Below are positions 1 through 10,516 of a stretch of DNA of 64,000 bases, one piece after another. The translations under genes were made by a program, and so were the position numbers. This stretch comes from Syngnathus acus (lineage: Eukaryota; Chordata; Actinopteri; Syngnathiformes; Syngnathidae), in contig NC_051096.1 of the NCBI RefSeq assembly GCF_901709675.1, forward strand, positions 1,949,001-2,013,000. The letters are read 5' to 3'. Numbering within the stretch: position 1 is the stretch's first letter; every line of letters starts with the position of its first letter. Under the pieces are notes generated by a model that searched no databases, was not told the origin of the DNA, and saw nothing but the letters and a program-made list of their open reading frames with translations.

Positions 1-31
1 CATTACAGTTGGGAATGATGACTTGACAGAC

Positions 32-1470
32 CTTTGTTGCTGTTGTGTTCCTGCTTGGTGTGGACACAAAACCAGATGGGCTCCTGTAAAACATACAAAA
101 AAGTTGTCAAAAATCAACAAGCAGATGATTTGGGGGGAAAATACAGTAATCCCTCGCTACATCGCGGTTCATTTATCGCGAATCCCTCCCTCCCCAAAAA
201 AATCAAAAATTCAAAAATTCAAAATAAAAATTCTAAATTGAGGAATTATGGCACGAATGTTGCCCGCATGCCAGCAGAAGGCAGGGAGTGCCCACACAAT
301 TGCAGTACGTACAATTCTACCTTGTTATAAAAAACGTTGTTCTAAAAATATATTTACATTGTACCTTGTTATAATTTTTTATAATAAGAGTTCTAAAAAC
401 ATATTTACAGTATGTACACTTGTACCTTGTTATAAAAAAGTTGTTATAATAAGAGTTCTAAAAACATTTACAGTATGTATACTTTAGCTACATCTACATA
501 TATTACACAAACACACACGTATCATATTTATATTTATAGTATCTATACATTCTTTTCTGTCATTTATACTATTAATATAGTATTTACATTTTCGAAACTA
601 TTATTTAATGTTCTAATGATAACATATGCACTTATATGGTTTAATATACATTTATTGATCCACAAAAAATGTATGTATGTTAAAAACGAGAGGGTGGTAC
701 TACTTTGCGGTTTTTCACCTATAATTGGTCTTGGAACCAATTATCTGCAATAAACGAGGGATGACTGTACTCACGCTGGAATGTCTTCCGCCACCTCCTT
801 CAATCGCGCCTCGGCCTCCTGAGAGGAACTGCTTGAGGGTTCCTCCGCCTTGCCATTGAACAGACCGGCCCTTGACAACTCCATTACTATGGACCCCCCA
901 AAAATAAAAATCTCATTGTTTACCACATCACCACACCTTAGTAAATGTTTGTTGAGACACATATTTGGCTGCCGCAGACTAACCGTTGACCTTTGGTGTG
1001 CGGCGGCGTATGGTGGCGCGCACCAGGTCCGAGCCAGACATGCGGCCCCGGTGGCGCCTGGTGGACGCCTCGCGGAACCACGCCCCGGATTGCGTGTGTA
1101 GCCGCGCCAGGTCGACTCTGTTCTGCGCCAGCATCCTGTTGACACAGCAAACACGCGCGTGACGGCGGCGTTCTTGTTTGATCATCTCGCAAGTTAATTA
1201 GTGAAAAGTGAACCACGCATGGGTGTGTCCTCTGAAACGCCTTCCTCTTATTCCCTCACTTGAACCTCACTGTCCAAATGCATTGACCCTTACGTGGCCA
1301 ATGTTGTGCGAAAGGCTGCGGTTCACCTCTGACCTCACGCGTCCTTCGTCTTGACGTCGCAGATCCAAGTCTCGCAGGAGCACCTGCGAGATGCTGTCCT
1401 GCTCTTCCTCCGTTAGGTGGCTCAGGTCCAGAGACCCCAGGCCATTGTCGGTCTCCACGTCCCCCTCCAT
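32..1470 (-). CDS. sytl1: Synaptotagmin-like protein 1 (N-terminal part, continues off the left edge)
   Basis: SYTL/granuphilin proteins bind GTP-loaded Rab27 through an N-terminal Slp-homology domain and tether vesicles to the plasma membrane through C2 domains. Exons read on the minus strand are 1470-1334 (ATG at 1470, just inside a splice acceptor), 1135-991, 878-775 and probably 83-32; their phases agree. The first exon encodes LSHLTEEEQDSI, the first SHD helix. The second encodes SGAWFREA followed by GSDLVRATIRRR, the second SHD helix region. Both fit human SYTL1 better than the other SYTLs. The two C2 domains should lie to the left of base 1. Exon 3 ends in donor GTGAGT, directly against a transposon (144-767). 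The fourth exon is small and rests on splice signals and frame only. Sure of the family; the SYTL1 assignment is also supported by the neighbours. Confidence 0.82.
144..767. mobile_element. Pogo/Tigger-like MITE, copy 1
   Basis: The 624-bp element starts CAGTAATCCCTCG and ends with the near-complement CGAGGGATGACTG. It is flanked by TA on both sides (142-143 and 768-769). The TA duplication and the CAGTnnnCCCTCG-type terminus suggest the Tc1/mariner superfamily, pogo/Tigger branch (inference). It has no transposase. The interior is AT-rich, with repeated blocks containing GTTCTAAAAACAT and TACCTTGTTATAA. A second copy is at 53312-54171. It lies in the sytl1 intron between the exons ending at 775 and starting at 83. 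Confidence 0.75.
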
Positions 1471-3605
1471 GCCTGTCCAAAAAAAAAAAGACTCCGTCAT
1501 GTGACAAGTTGCAAAGCAACAAGTTGCGAGCAACTCCGCCTATTGAGCACGTCCTCTCGTGGCAAGGTTTATTGGCCTCTGTCTCACCAGGAGCTCCTGA
1601 ACTCTCAGTATTGTTGTCAGCTTGTCTTGCAACTCCTGCGGTCCACATGTAACTCGGCGCTTGGCCTGTCGTGACCTTTAATTTCTACTGACATCTCGTC
1701 TGGAAGCAACTCGAAGCTGCCAACTGTTCCTCACCCACAGAACCACGGGGACAGTTCAATGAGAAGAAACATGACAGAAAACATCGATTGTTTTTTTTTT
1801 TTATGACTCAGCAACTTTTCAATGTAGTTAGGTTTGTTATACCTGTCTACTTCCTGCTCACGTTCATTTAAGCCATTTGCGTGCGTGCGTGCGTGTGCAC
1901 GTTGCCTCCAGGCAGCCAAGGAGGGACTTGGCGCATGCGCAGTGCAGGCGGCACAGTTGATCCAAACGAAACTGCGCTAACCTCAGCTCGAGCTGAGGCG
2001 ACGCAAAACAAAAGAATGACAAACGGCCATTTCGCGACATATTTTTGCGTCTCTTTCACAAACATGTTTGCGTATTCTCCCACCGCATGCTCGCAATGTG
2101 ACGACTATTTGACGTCTCAGACCGTGCGTGTGAGACTAAACACCTGTCACCAGTTTTAAAGGGCCGGGCAGCAAAGCAGCGTGACAAACAAACAAAAACA
2201 ACACGCACACAAAATTGTATAACTTTACCTTTTAATTGATAGTAACGCGGAGGTCCATGCGTAGAAAGTTTGCCGCAAACTTGTGCTGAGCGCGTGTGTG
2301 GTGGATTGTGTGCGTGTGTGCGTGTATCAAGTGTGTGTGCGTGTTGCGTCAACTCGGGGAACGCCTTCTGCTGTCTGTGGGAGGGAGGAGGTGTGCGTGG
2401 GATGTAAATGAATGAATACATAACAAATAGCACTCACAATTATTTTGGGATTTATATTGAAATCAGGTTAGATAAACATGAACAACAACTTCCAAAGCTC
2501 AACTTTAAACAAAACTTCAAAGAACAACCAGAAAAAAAAAGAAAAAAGAAAAAGACTTGATTTTCTGCTGTGCACACCTCGGCCACTTAGGAGCAGTGTG
2601 GTGCAATTCATGCATGGAAATACTCACTTACAGTAGAATTAAAGTTATTATTGAAATGTTTTAATGGGCTACTTTGTTTAGTCGAAGGCAACATTTGTCC
2701 AAGGAATGCTCAGAATGAGAACGACTCACCCCGGCCCCTTCTTTTGTCAACAAAATTGGATGCTGGCCATGGTCACTGAGGTTTGTAAGGGTCCATTCAA
2801 GCCTTTTTGGTTCTGGGCCAAATTGGGAGTGAGTGAGGGGTTCCGGAAAGTGCCTGCTCGGAGGCCTCGATCGGGGTGAATTCCACCCTGATCCACACTG
2901 GACATTCATTAAGAATGAAGAGATCAACTGGCAATCAAAGTGTGAAAATGCACTAAACACAATTCAACGCAAAATACACACAAATGAAAAGAGTAGAAGG
3001 GAAGTGATGTGCTTCCAGCCCTACTTGAAGGGGTAGAAGGGGAGGGGGATCACGGCGACCAATCGTAAAAATGCGGTGTCTTGTCGTCACCATCCTGTGA
3101 GTCACTCCATCCTTTCGACGTCCTTCGTCGCCGCTCGGTCACCTCACTGAGGTTGCTCTCTGCACGCACGCACACACACAGATACACACAGACACAGACA
3201 CACACACACACGCACACACGGGGATGACGTCAACACTGGGATGCAACTTGGACAGCATGTGGACAAAAGTATTGGGACACTAACAATGTTGCCTCCAAAT
3301 ACTTTTACCCATCAACAATGAGTGCGATGTGCTGTCATTGTGCCTGTGATGGAATCACAACAAAACATAAAAGCTCACGCAAAATTGGACGGTCCAAAGT
3401 AAGTTGGCATACTGGACTGATGTGCCCGGAGCAGCAATGTTCCTGTATTGCCACTAGAGGTCACTAATTAACCTATACTGAAATTACTGTCATATTTATT
3501 ATTTTGAGTGATTACAAATGATGAATAAAAATATTTTTTGTAATATAATATTCGTGTTAATTTTGTCTATTTAAATATAAATTAGTTAAATACAAATGTT
3601 ACTAA
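1471..3605. other. Spacer: sytl1 upstream region and cd164l2 downstream flank
   Basis: No convincing coding exon was seen. A splice acceptor (TTTTTGGACAG on the minus strand) lies just before the sytl1 start codon, so at least one noncoding sytl1 leader exon should lie to the right, but it was not located. A CA-rich run is at 3163-3218. A phrase GACAAAAGTATTGGGACAC at 3262-3280 recurs near sdc3 and may be a relict transposon end. Confidence 0.4.
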
Positions 3606-3611
3606 TTTATT
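3606..3611 (-). terminator. cd164l2: Poly(A) signal of cd164l2
   Basis: AATAAA on the minus strand about 35 nt after the cd164l2 stop codon, which would give a very short 3' UTR. It is the only good signal close to the stop. Confidence 0.5.
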
Positions 3612-3646
3612 TAAGCACACACAGACACTGTGGGTGTTGCGGCGCC

Positions 3647-4471
3647 TCACATGGGGTCGTAGTCGCTCTGCTCCTTGGACTTGAGGAAGCGCATGGCGAG
3701 CACGCCACCGGCCTGCAAGCAGAGGACCAGCACCACGCCGCCGATGAAGCTGGACAAGTTGAATCTGGCCGGGGAAAGCTGCGGCCGCGCTTTGCCACCC
3801 GCGTCTGAGTGAGAGAGGAACGCACGCTCAGCAATATTGCAAGTCAGGAGCCCTTGACGCAAGAGTGACGCCAAGTCCTTTTACCTGAGTCACCGCCTCC
3901 TTCGGCCACCGTCTCCACCACTGCACGGAAAAACACAAATTAGCGCGTCAGCGGTTTGCATTTTTCGGCACCATCTAGTGGCGGCGGCGTACCGGTGCAG
4001 AGCTCCGACACGCGGGTCCAGCTGCAGTTTCTGGAGCTGTCGGCCACGTTGCCCTGGTCCGTCACGCACACCCCGGTGTCGTTACCTGAGTCACAATGAC
4101 TTCAATATGTGCGCGTTGTGGAATGCTAAATAATTGAGGCTCTACAAACAGCAGCAGCTCACGTTACAGCAGCTGCCATGCTGGAATTACTGTCAATGTG
4201 CGTGCGCGTGTTTTACCATCAGGACACAGCTTCCAGACGCAGCCAGTTAGGTTGAGCATGGAGTCACCAACGCAGAGGTCACATGACTGAGCTTGACTGC
4301 AATCTTAAAGTAAGGACAAGAGCTGTCAATCAAGATAAGCAGACCTTTTCTTGACAGGAGGTCGGTCAATCAAGTCAGAATAACTGTGTTACCCGCTTGG
4401 GAGTGCACATAGGAAGCCGCCGCCGCCAGCAGCAACGCGCAGAAGAACATCTTCACAGATAGATTCTGCAT
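3647..4471 (-). CDS. cd164l2: CD164-like sialomucin 2 (CD164L2)
   Basis: A small type I membrane protein of the CD164/endolyn family. Its function is poorly known; CD164 itself is a sialomucin of endosomes and the cell surface. Exons on the minus strand are 4471-4393, 4303-4217, 4085-3993, 3920-3885 and 3804-3647, which sum to 453 nt (150 aa) in frame. The first exon gives a signal peptide (MFFCALLLAAAAS). Exon 2 has the cysteine-rich motif CDLCVGDS then CVWKLC, typical of the CD164 repeat. Exon 3 has an NCSW glycosylation site. The last exon encodes the transmembrane segment, opening SSFIGGVVLVL, and a short tail ending YDPM. That membrane segment is the family hallmark. The place next to gpr3 matches human CD164L2 and not CD164. 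The exon 2 acceptor (TTTAAG) is weak but is the only one that keeps frame. Confidence 0.85.
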
Positions 4472-5691
4472 TCTGGACCAAACTATAATGACCCCCCCAA
4501 AATAAATAAGAATACAAACAATAAATAATTCCGCCAGAAGGCTGAGTCCTGAGGAGCGATGTGACAATGGCAGCAAGAGAACTAAAAGTGTGTGTGTGTG
4601 TCTGTGTAATGTGATCCAAACTTTGGTCGCTAGGCAACCATAACAAGACCCACCTCAGGTCACCTGAACACCACATGTGCAAATACAAAAAATGTACACT
4701 TTAGAATAGATGGAGCGGAAATAGATCACTGATCAAATTGCTAACTAGAGATTGATAGTGCTGATACGATCATGGACATTTCTTGACCGTAGAAGCTATG
4801 AATTTTCAAATGTTGCGGCCATGTGCTTCCAGGTGGTTTGGTGGGTGGTTGTTACTTGTTAACACTTTGACTCATCCGCATCTCACACTTGCACACTCAG
4901 GTGTTTGATTCCGGTGTCATAACACCCCGCAGCTCTATCACATCCCAAGTGTAAAGCAAATCACAAGGTGCTGATTTGCAAACGTAAGCGAAGGTGATTT
5001 GGGAGAGAAAGGCGCCGACGACGTCACAGGCAGGAAGTGTCCTTATATGGTCGCGATTCCCTTTCACGCGGAAGCTCCGCTCATTGGTGATGCTGCACCC
5101 ACGCTTGCCATCAAGCCGGGGAAGCCTCTTTCACACCTGCTCGGTGACCTTGAACGCACAATAATAAGCACAAATCATACAATAAAGCATGAGACTGTTT
5201 AATCCGCACAATGTATTCTGCGGGGGATATTTTTGTGACGTGTTAGCAGCTGTACATAAACAGGTGACCTAAGGAAATGTTGCATAATTCCAAAAGACAA
5301 ATATCAAAATATTTTGCCTTGAGAGTGACAGCGTTTACTTTTTAATAGACCACATAAAAGAAAGTAAAAAGAGAGAATAAAAAAATTGCATCAAAATAAA
5401 AAAAGGGGTACCTAATGAAGTGCCCCCGTGAGTCAAGACTGCGTTTCAGCACCGTGGAGAGCACCCAGACAATAAGGGGGGGGGAGGGCGGTGAGCCGAG
5501 TGGTCGCCATTATTAAGGCTATATACTTGTGCTTGCGTGCGTGCGTGCGTGCGACTGGATATTACTCACCAGAAACGAGCACAATGGCGGTGGACCGCAG
5601 TGGGCGTGCCATCATCTCGATGCCGCATTTTTCTGAATGAAATTACTCCACAAACACTCGCCCCCTCCCCTCGCCTGTATCCTCGCCTCCT

Positions 5692-5722
5692 GATTGGTGG
5701 ATGTCTCCTGCCCGTGACGTCA
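5692..5722 (+). promoter_or_regulatory. gpr3: Putative gpr3 promoter elements: inverted CCAAT box and full CRE
   Basis: An inverted CCAAT box (ATTGG, 5692-5696) is followed by the palindromic cAMP response element TGACGTCA at 5715-5722. They lie just upstream of a candidate gpr3 leader exon that ends in a GTAAAT donor at 5966. Known biology: GPR3 is constitutively Gs-active and raises cAMP, so a CRE could give positive feedback (inference). Confidence 0.5.
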
Positions 5723-5749
5723 CAGTCGTGCTCTTGTGGACGGCGCGCG

Positions 5750-5965
5750 GAGAACCTCAGCATCCATTCTTGCTTGAGAGCAACCACAAGGAGGAGCAGA
5801 GGACTGTTCTCCAGTACAGCGGGAGCGGGAACACCAAGAGGATCTCCCCCGATCAGAAGTGCACAAAGGACAGCGAAAAAGAGAGAGAAGCCCGCTTGAT
5901 TGCATCTTTTTGGATTTTACATTATAAACGTTAACCACAGAGGACATCAAACCATCCAATTCCTG
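5750..5965 (+). other. gpr3: Candidate gpr3 noncoding leader exon
   Basis: The purine-rich segment ends CCTGAG before donor GTAAAT at 5966. The matching acceptor (TTCCTCATGCAG) ends at 7245, 23 nt before the gpr3 ATG. The transcription start is a guess placed downstream of the CRE. The intron would be about 1.3 kb and holds the SINE at 6247-6604. Confidence 0.45.
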
Positions 5966-6008
5966 AGGTAAATTAGACTATGTACTGATACACATACATA
6001 CATTATTT

Positions 6009-6110
6009 ATGTGTGTATATGTATATATCTGTGTATATATAGATGTGTATATATGTGTATATATATATATATATATATACGCAATTTTATTTATATATAT
6101 ATATAAAATT
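6009..6110. repeat. TATG/TA-rich microsatellite
   Basis: Runs of TGTATATATG and TATATA form an imperfect simple repeat in the candidate first intron of gpr3. Confidence 0.7.
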
Positions 6111-6246
6111 GCGGTTCATTCTCAATGGCACATAGGTTACACAACAAGGGGTGCAATACCCCCCTTTGCCTTCTATCTATTCACAAACACCTCGCATCAC
6201 CCTCTACTTTGGGCTCAGTAATAAGAATAATCATCATAATAATAAT

Positions 6247-6604
6247 CCATCCATTTTCTGAACCGCTTAGTCCCCACAGGGGTCGCGGGAATGCTGGAGC
6301 CTATCCCAGCCGTTATCGGGCAGTAGGCGGGGGACACCCTGAACCGGTCGCCAGCCAATCGCAGGGCACACAGAGACAAACAACCATTTGCACTCGCACT
6401 CACACCTAGGAACAATCTGGAGTCTTCAACCGGCCTACCAAGCATGTTTTTGGGATGTGGGAGGAAACCGGAGTGCCCGGAGAAAACCCACGCGGGCCTG
6501 GGGAGAACATGCATACTCCACACAGGGATGGCCGGAGGTGGAATCGAACCCGCACCCTCCTAACTGTGAGGCGGACGTGCTACCCAGTGCACCACCGGGC
6601 CACC
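6247..6604 (-). mobile_element. tRNA-derived SINE
   Basis: Read on the minus strand, it opens with a tRNA-like head: GGCCCGGTGGTGCACTGGG, an A-box region TGGTGCACTGGGTAGCACG, and a B box GGTTCGATTCC at about 6540-6550. The body is the sequence found widely in fish (GGAGAACATGCATACTCCACA, read on the plus strand, is one stretch). The 3' tail is a GGATGGATT-type repeat. TCATAATAATAAT-like repeats at 6234-6246 and 6605-6617 look like a target-site duplication. The head is a pol III promoter relic, not a working tRNA. Confidence 0.75.
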
Positions 6605-7268
6605 TCATAATAATAATAATCATCATTATTATATTAACATCTGGATGACGGGATGATTGGGTTGCACTCAAATCAGGCACGAGAGCGACCTAATTGGCAG
6701 TGGGGAAGCACGCTGGTATTTGCGCGTGCCCGCAGGCCGAACACAGTGTCTTGACATCCATGGGACGGGAAAGGGGGGGGACAGTTTTATGAGGCCGCAA
6801 CACTCCCCAGCACTTAATCGCACTAACACTAATTTCAAAGATACAAATGTGGTATTTTTTCAGCAGTAAAATGTTCATTCATGATATGAGGATTGAGTTT
6901 TAGATTGGGCACTTTCACATCATTAGCCTAACAGCATACTTGCTTAAGTCATAGAAAACAAACAAGAGTCCAGCTGCCTTGATTCAACCTTTGCAGAGGA
7001 CCATGATGTGAATGCAAAGATTTTTTGCAAGCCTATTAATATTTGTCATCAATAGTGTGGTATTCTGTTCAAAAGCACACAGGCAATTGCTATTAGGCTA
7101 ATCAAATTCAGTATTCTTTAAAACAATTCCAGATTTCGGTGGCTGGGTTGTGCTTGGAGGAGGGAAGAGCCTAAAAAATGGGGAAATGCCTTGAATTTGT
7201 AGAAAAGAATCATGCATTAAAAGTAATAGTACTTTCCTCATGCAGGCTTGAGCGGCTGTCTCGTGGTC

Positions 7269-8258
7269 ATGAGGCTGAATGCGTCCGAGCTGCCGTGGGA
7301 GGAGTCTTCGGGCGCGGACGCCTTACTTGCTTGGGACCACCAAGGGGGCGGACCGCCCGCCCGGGAAACCCCGGCCCTGACGGCGTGGGGAGTGGCCCTG
7401 TGCATTTCGGGAAGCGTCATCGCTGCCGAGAACGCTGTGGTGGTCACCACCATCCTGGCCACGCCGTCTCTGCGCGCTCCCGTCTTCCTGCTTCTGGCCA
7501 GCCTGGGGTTGGCCGACCTTCTGGCCGGTGTGGCTCTGGTAGCCCACTTCCTGTTCCTGTTCTGCCTGGCGCCCGGCGATTGGGCCGAGTTGGTGACGTC
7601 GGGTCTTCTGGTGACTTCGTTGACTGCCTCGCTGTGCAGCTTGATGGGCGTGGCCCTGGATCGCTTCTTCTCGTTGAGCCACGCCCTGACCTACGGCTCA
7701 GAACAATCTCGCCGGCGTGCCGCCCTGCTCCTGCTTCTGGTGTGGACGGGTGCCTGCGTCATAGGCGCGGGCCCCGCCATGGGTTGGAACTGCTTGGATC
7801 AGCCGGCTTCTTGCTCAGTGGCGCCTCCCCTCACTCGGACGTACCTCTCGCTGCTGTGCGGTGGCTTCCTGGTGGTGGTGGTTGTCACCCTGCAGCTGTA
7901 CGTCGGTATCTGTCGGGTGGCGCGGCGCCACGCTCACGCCATCGCCACTCAGAGGCACTTCCTGCCCTCCAGCCAGTCGCTGGCTGGCAAGCACGGCGGC
8001 GGGCGAGGTTTCTCGCGCTTGGTGCTGGTTCTCGGAGTCTTCGTGGGTTGTTGGATGCCTTTCTCGCTGTGGGGGCTGCTGGGTGACGCGTCCAGCCCAC
8101 CGCTGTACACCTATGCCACCCTGGTGCCCGCCGCCTTTAGCTCTCTGCTGAACCCGCTGCTCTACAGTCTGAGGAACAAAGACATACGCAAGGTTCTGCT
8201 GCACGCCTGCTGCCCTCGCAGCCACGCCACCCAGCTGCACTGCCCTGTAGATGTGTAG
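7269..8258 (+). CDS. gpr3: G-protein-coupled receptor 3
   Basis: An orphan class A receptor that couples constitutively to Gs and raises cAMP; in vertebrates it helps hold oocytes in meiotic arrest and acts in neurons and fat. Single coding exon, 329 aa. The ATG at 7269 is chosen because the open frame upstream offers no ATG and a splice acceptor sits at 7245. Features: N-glycosylation site NAS near residue 4; seven hydrophobic helices; SLGLADLLAG in helix 2; WNCL in loop 2; CWMPF in helix 6; the stretch GLLGDASSPPLYTYATL, which is close to human GPR3 and unlike GPR6; NPLLYS in helix 7; and a cysteine-rich tail for palmitoylation. The usual DRY is DRF here. It is the only plus-strand gene in the window and is tail to tail with wasf2. 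Confidence 0.95.
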   Translation: MRLNASELPWEESSGADALLAWDHQGGGPPARETPALTAWGVALCISGSVIAAENAVVVTTILATPSLRAPVFLLLASLGLADLLAGVALVAHFLFLFCLAPGDWAELVTSGLLVTSLTASLCSLMGVALDRFFSLSHALTYGSEQSRRRAALLLLLVWTGACVIGAGPAMGWNCLDQPASCSVAPPLTRTYLSLLCGGFLVVVVVTLQLYVGICRVARRHAHAIATQRHFLPSSQSLAGKHGGGRGFSRLVLVLGVFVGCWMPFSLWGLLGDASSPPLYTYATLVPAAFSSLLNPLLYSLRNKDIRKVLLHACCPRSHATQLHCPVDV

Positions 8259-9576
8259 GACTTTGCGTCGACTCAATCATGAGAAACTCTGGGACACAAT
8301 CCCAGGTCTGAAATCCTGGATCTGGCGGAGAAACCTTCCCATTCTGTAGAGGTTGTAAAAGATCTAAGAATGACAACACACTGTGTGTAGCCATCATACT
8401 ATATTGTTTTGGGGGCAAAAGCCAGATGTTAACGGTGCCATCATGAGAGCGCTTTTACATGATGCCGGCACGTTTACCTCAAAGAAGATAAAAGGCAGGT
8501 CCAGAAAACGCACTTTTCTTGCATTTTCTCTTCTTCTCCAGTAGTTTGGCAGTCCAATTCATTCCACAGCAACTTGATTTGCTGTTTTGCTGCCATCCGC
8601 CAGGCTAAAACGCTGCCGGATTACCCCCAAGACAATATGATGACTGAAATGCCAACTTGGCAACATTTTCACTTCTTGAATTGAAACTGAAAATGAGTCG
8701 AAGAAAAGCCATCGTTTTGGTGTAAATCCAGGATTTCCCTGCCTTGTTGTTTATCTCATGAGAAAATTCAGAACTATGCAGGGGTTGGATACCCCCTCAA
8801 TAAGCATGGTGTGGCCTTGGAAGAGGTCCTGTTGCTTCTGATGCACCAATTTGCAGAGAAGACCGCATGAAAGCGGCTTTGGAGAGGTCAAATCAATGTT
8901 TTCCAAATCCTGAATCTACAACCAAGGTTTCTTTGGAATTGTTTCAAGTCACATCTAAAGAGTTATGAAGTGCAATTTTATTTTGTTAAAAAAGGCAGGA
9001 ATGATCTTTTGATAATAACAGGCTCCGCCAAACAAGGTCACAATCTATGCCAGTCGTGCGCTAAACACAAACTAGCGCTCGGAGTGTGAAATCTTCCACA
9101 CTCCCACGTTTCTTTTTTAGAAGCAGGACGTGAGGTCCTCCTCCCTTATCGTGCTCATCAGAACATTCTGAACTGTTCTGGCCGGCGGCCATCTTGGAGG
9201 AACTCCCACTACTACCAGACGTCTCCGTGCCCGTGCCAACAATCGGGCCCACTTGTAGCTGCACGAGATCCCCCCCCCTCAGTGAAAACAATCAGCCGCC
9301 CGCCCACCCAATTGACATTTGTGCCGTTATGGAGCGAGCGAGGGAGTTCGGGGGCACAATGAGAGTCATGTTGCTGAATTCACTGGATCCAAAGGCTTAA
9401 TAATAATAATGTGATGATGTACTTGAAATGTGTGTTTTGCAAACACAATGTTCCAATGGAGAGCTCCGATTCTATTTTTGCACACGCTCTCCTACTTCTA
9501 AGGCACTTTTCAGCCATTGAGACTGTATGTTGCACAACCTTTTTGTCAAATGAGTGAATATTTTATACTGATGAAT
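8259..9576 (+). other. gpr3: gpr3 3' untranslated region
   Basis: No ORF of note between the gpr3 stop and the poly(A) signal at 9577. Low-complexity T-rich sequence follows at 9588. Confidence 0.5.
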
Positions 9577-9582
9577 AATAAA
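9577..9582 (+). terminator. gpr3: Poly(A) signal of gpr3
   Basis: AATAAA followed about 10 nt later by a T-rich stretch. A second plus-strand AATAAA at about 9840 is an alternative. Confidence 0.5.
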
Positions 9583-10030
9583 TATGATTTTTTTTTTTCC
9601 AACTGGATGATGTCATCATTTTTTCCCTCAGGGATCGTGGAAGCTTTTAGAGCATTCATGAGTGCTTGAGCTGTCGGCATCTCGTTTGAGTTTGCAATAA
9701 TGCTGTGACACTGCCTTCAGTGGTTGTATAAGATTAGGGTTTGGGCTTTGGGGAAGGGAGGGGGGGGGGGGACTGTAGGTCAACAACCTTTCTGAGAAAA
9801 TACAACTTTGTTGTTAAAATATGAATATGAAGGGATTGACAATAAAGCTGACTTTGACTTTGAAAATATGATAACCTCTCTTTCTGACATAAGTCAGACA
9901 CATATGACTTTGTTATGTAACACAAATACACATACTGATAACTCGGACATTATTGAAGATGCACGTCAGCCACTAAAGGCATAACAACAAAATGAAACTG
10001 GGATAAATTCTGCAAATGTATTCTCTTCAT

Positions 10031-10036
10031 TTTATT
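10031..10036 (-). terminator. wasf2: Candidate poly(A) signal of wasf2
   Basis: AATAAA on the minus strand, about 480 nt past the wasf2 stop. The gpr3 and wasf2 transcripts would end within 0.5 kb of each other, tail to tail. Confidence 0.4.
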
Positions 10037-10516
10037 TTTTTACCCAGATAATATATATGCTTTTTTTTGACAGTCTTTGGGAGCATAAACAAAACAATTA
10101 ACATCGTCACTTTGGAAAAACTAGCCGCACGTGAAGATACAAATTTGAAATTTTATGTAGCAAAAAGCAAAGAAAAAAGGCATTTGAGAAGCAGGCGGTC
10201 CCCACAATTTTGTCACTTGGCTACTTCCATGTCAAGTTGTGTATGGGTTCTACTTCAAACTGCTAGGTGATTAAAAAAAAGGTTCTTAAATGTGCTTCCA
10301 CATAAAAAAAAAAATCTATATATATATATATTTTTATCTTTGATAGACGACAAGTTGCTTATAGTGGACATGCTCTCATTAAAGCAGGAAAAAAGCAATA
10401 AAAAAAACAAGCTTGAATTGATAAATAAGAAGAATTAAAGGAATGTGATTGTGATGAGGTGGGACTTTATCTTCTGTGCTAACCTGAAGACGAGGCGACG
10501 CACGAGGAAGGCGCCT

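Noticed and set aside
144-767. Autonomous transposase gene
   Set aside because: The element has correct ends but is too short and has only stop-filled AT-rich sequence inside.
6530-6604. tRNA gene on the minus strand
   Set aside because: A and B boxes are present, but it is the head of a SINE with mobile-element body, tail and target-site duplication.
7178-8086. 302-aa plus-strand open frame overlapping gpr3
   Set aside because: Another frame of the GC-rich gpr3 coding exon. It shows no domain, while the gpr3 frame gives a complete seven-helix receptor.
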